The position numbers and the translations under genes are program-made. Shown in pieces: positions 14,535 to 15,406 of a DNA stretch of 15,406 nucleotides. Source of the DNA: an uncultured Ignavibacteria bacterium. GTDB lineage: Bacteria > Bacteroidota > Ignavibacteria > Tepidaquicellales > Tepidaquicellaceae. Below the pieces are notes generated by a model, which did not search any database, was not told the origin of the DNA, and was given only the letters and a program-made list of their open reading frames with translations. The stretch lies in assembly GCA_937924675.1 (NCBI GenBank), contig CALEVL010000259.1, positions 1-15,406 on the forward strand, given 5' to 3'. How positions within the stretch are numbered: the first letter of the stretch is position 1; each line of letters opens with the position of its first letter.

Positions 14535-15406
14535 ATGAAACCACAACTAAGAATACTGTCAATAGACGGAGGTGGAATTAGGGGCATCATCCCCTGCACA
14601 ATACTTTCTTTCATAGAGGAACAGCTTGGGTATCCGCTTTGTCAGGTGTTTGATCTTATTTCCGGAACATCTACAGGAGGTATCATTACTATGGGACTTG
14701 CTGCGCCCGGAGATGACGGAGCCGCAAGATATACTCCGTCAGATTTGAGGAAACTCTACCTGAAGAACGGTTCAAAGATTTTCGGTGAAAGGCAGGATGA
14801 CCTGATTAGCAGAATTGGCTCAATAACGAAGATCACCGATATGATTTTTCAGAAGCCTTATGATGAAAGTGACTTTGAGGATCTTCTGAAGGACTACTTT
14901 GGAGATCTTCGTCTTTCAATGGGTCTCACTAGTACAATTGTAACTTCTTACGAGATTCAAAAGGGTAAGCCTTTTTATTTTTCTTCAAGACTTGCAATGA
15001 GCAACAAGAAGGAAGACTTTCTTATGAGAGAAGTTTGCCGTTCAACATCTGCCGCTCCTGTTTATTTTGAACCATCTGTGGTAAAATTTGAAAAGGATGA
15101 AGAACTTGCTCTTGTTGACGGCGGGGTGTTTGCAAACAATCCCTCAGTGCTTGCTTACAGTGAAGCGAAAGAACTATGGAAGATTCGAACAGGCAAAGCT
15201 TTTGAGCCTGTAGTAAAACCGGATGACGAAGATCTTCCGTTCTTTCAGCTTTCTATTGGTACAGGATATTCACTAAAATCAATACCGTTGAAAGAAGCCA
15301 AGGACTGGCGTGCTTTGAACTGGGGAAGGTTTCTTACAGATATTTTTATGAGGAGTGTTTCCGAAAGCACTGACTTCACAATGGCTCATCTTCTTCCCGA
15401 ATACAC
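14535..15406 (+). CDS. Patatin-like phospholipase, 5' part, cut by the window edge
   Basis: 290 complete codons are open to the end of the window; the 3' end is missing. Patatins are serine lipid acyl hydrolases with a Ser-Asp dyad. Seen: oxyanion-hole motif DGGGIRG at 11-17, nucleophile motif GTSTGG at 44-49 with Ser46, and the dyad motif DGGVFANNP with Asp195. The N-terminus has no signal peptide, suggesting a cytosolic enzyme or one acting on the inner membrane face. The ATG at 14535 follows only a weak AAGAA, but homology starts immediately (LRILSIDGGGIRG), so the start is secure. The family includes housekeeping lipases and CapV-type effectors of anti-phage CBASS; nothing visible upstream supports the latter, and the genes to the right are not in the window. 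Confidence 0.92.
   Translation, partial: MKPQLRILSIDGGGIRGIIPCTILSFIEEQLGYPLCQVFDLISGTSTGGIITMGLAAPGDDGAARYTPSDLRKLYLKNGSKIFGERQDDLISRIGSITKITDMIFQKPYDESDFEDLLKDYFGDLRLSMGLTSTIVTSYEIQKGKPFYFSSRLAMSNKKEDFLMREVCRSTSAAPVYFEPSVVKFEKDEELALVDGGVFANNPSVLAYSEAKELWKIRTGKAFEPVVKPDDEDLPFFQLSIGTGYSLKSIPLKEAKDWRALNWGRFLTDIFMRSVSESTDFTMAHLLPEY

Noticed and set aside
14535..15406. Patatin as part of a CBASS or other anti-phage system
   Set aside because: No CD-NTase, Cap2/Cap3-like or other defence gene is in the window; only the right-hand neighbours, which are not shown, could support it.

Overview
The window looks like chromosome from an AT-rich member of the FCB group, most likely an Ignavibacteria/Chlorobi-type lineage. 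The grounds are a long SecA (1028 aa, with the extra inserts typical of Bacteroidota/Chlorobiota), a secreted chitinase whose C-terminal module with paired calcium-loop repeats is of a kind I associate with Ignavibacteria, and a TAnnTTTG/TTG promoter-like pair before one gene. This assignment is by recognition only.

Layout. (1) 76-3357 (+) is a large STAND-type transcription regulator: a MalT-like ATPase at the N-terminus, a helical middle, and a winged helix plus BTAD domain at the C-terminus. Its 3' end overlaps a convergent pair, secA (3800-6886, -) and a 154-aa unknown (3332-3796, -) placed 3 nt after it. (2) 6887-8242 is about 1.35 kb with little coding signal. It holds a hairpin plus T-run before secA, a 172-bp inverted-repeat structure, a hairpin at 8036-8095, two copies of a 32-bp motif, and one doubtful 67-aa membrane ORF. 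(3) 8243-9636 is a complete IS4-family insertion sequence with 9-bp target duplications. (4) 9735-11237 (+), an all-helical protein of unknown role, and 11281-12879 (+), a secreted GH18 chitinase, probably form an operon. (5) 12906-13829 (-) is a RIO1-like protein kinase, preceded by a 23-codon ORF with a strong Shine-Dalgarno. A perfect 10-bp inverted repeat would pair that small ORF with the kinase start region. (6) 14029-14383 is a 355-bp non-autonomous element that shares its ends with the IS and carries a long internal hairpin. (7) 14535 to the window edge (+) is the 5' part of a patatin-like lipase.

The most interesting items are the IS/MITE pair, whose ends can be defined from sequence alone, and the apparent leader-ORF/hairpin arrangement before the RIO kinase. 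I see no tRNA, rRNA or CRISPR array. No multi-gene defence or biosynthetic system is evident, although the truncated patatin gene leaves its right-hand context unknown.
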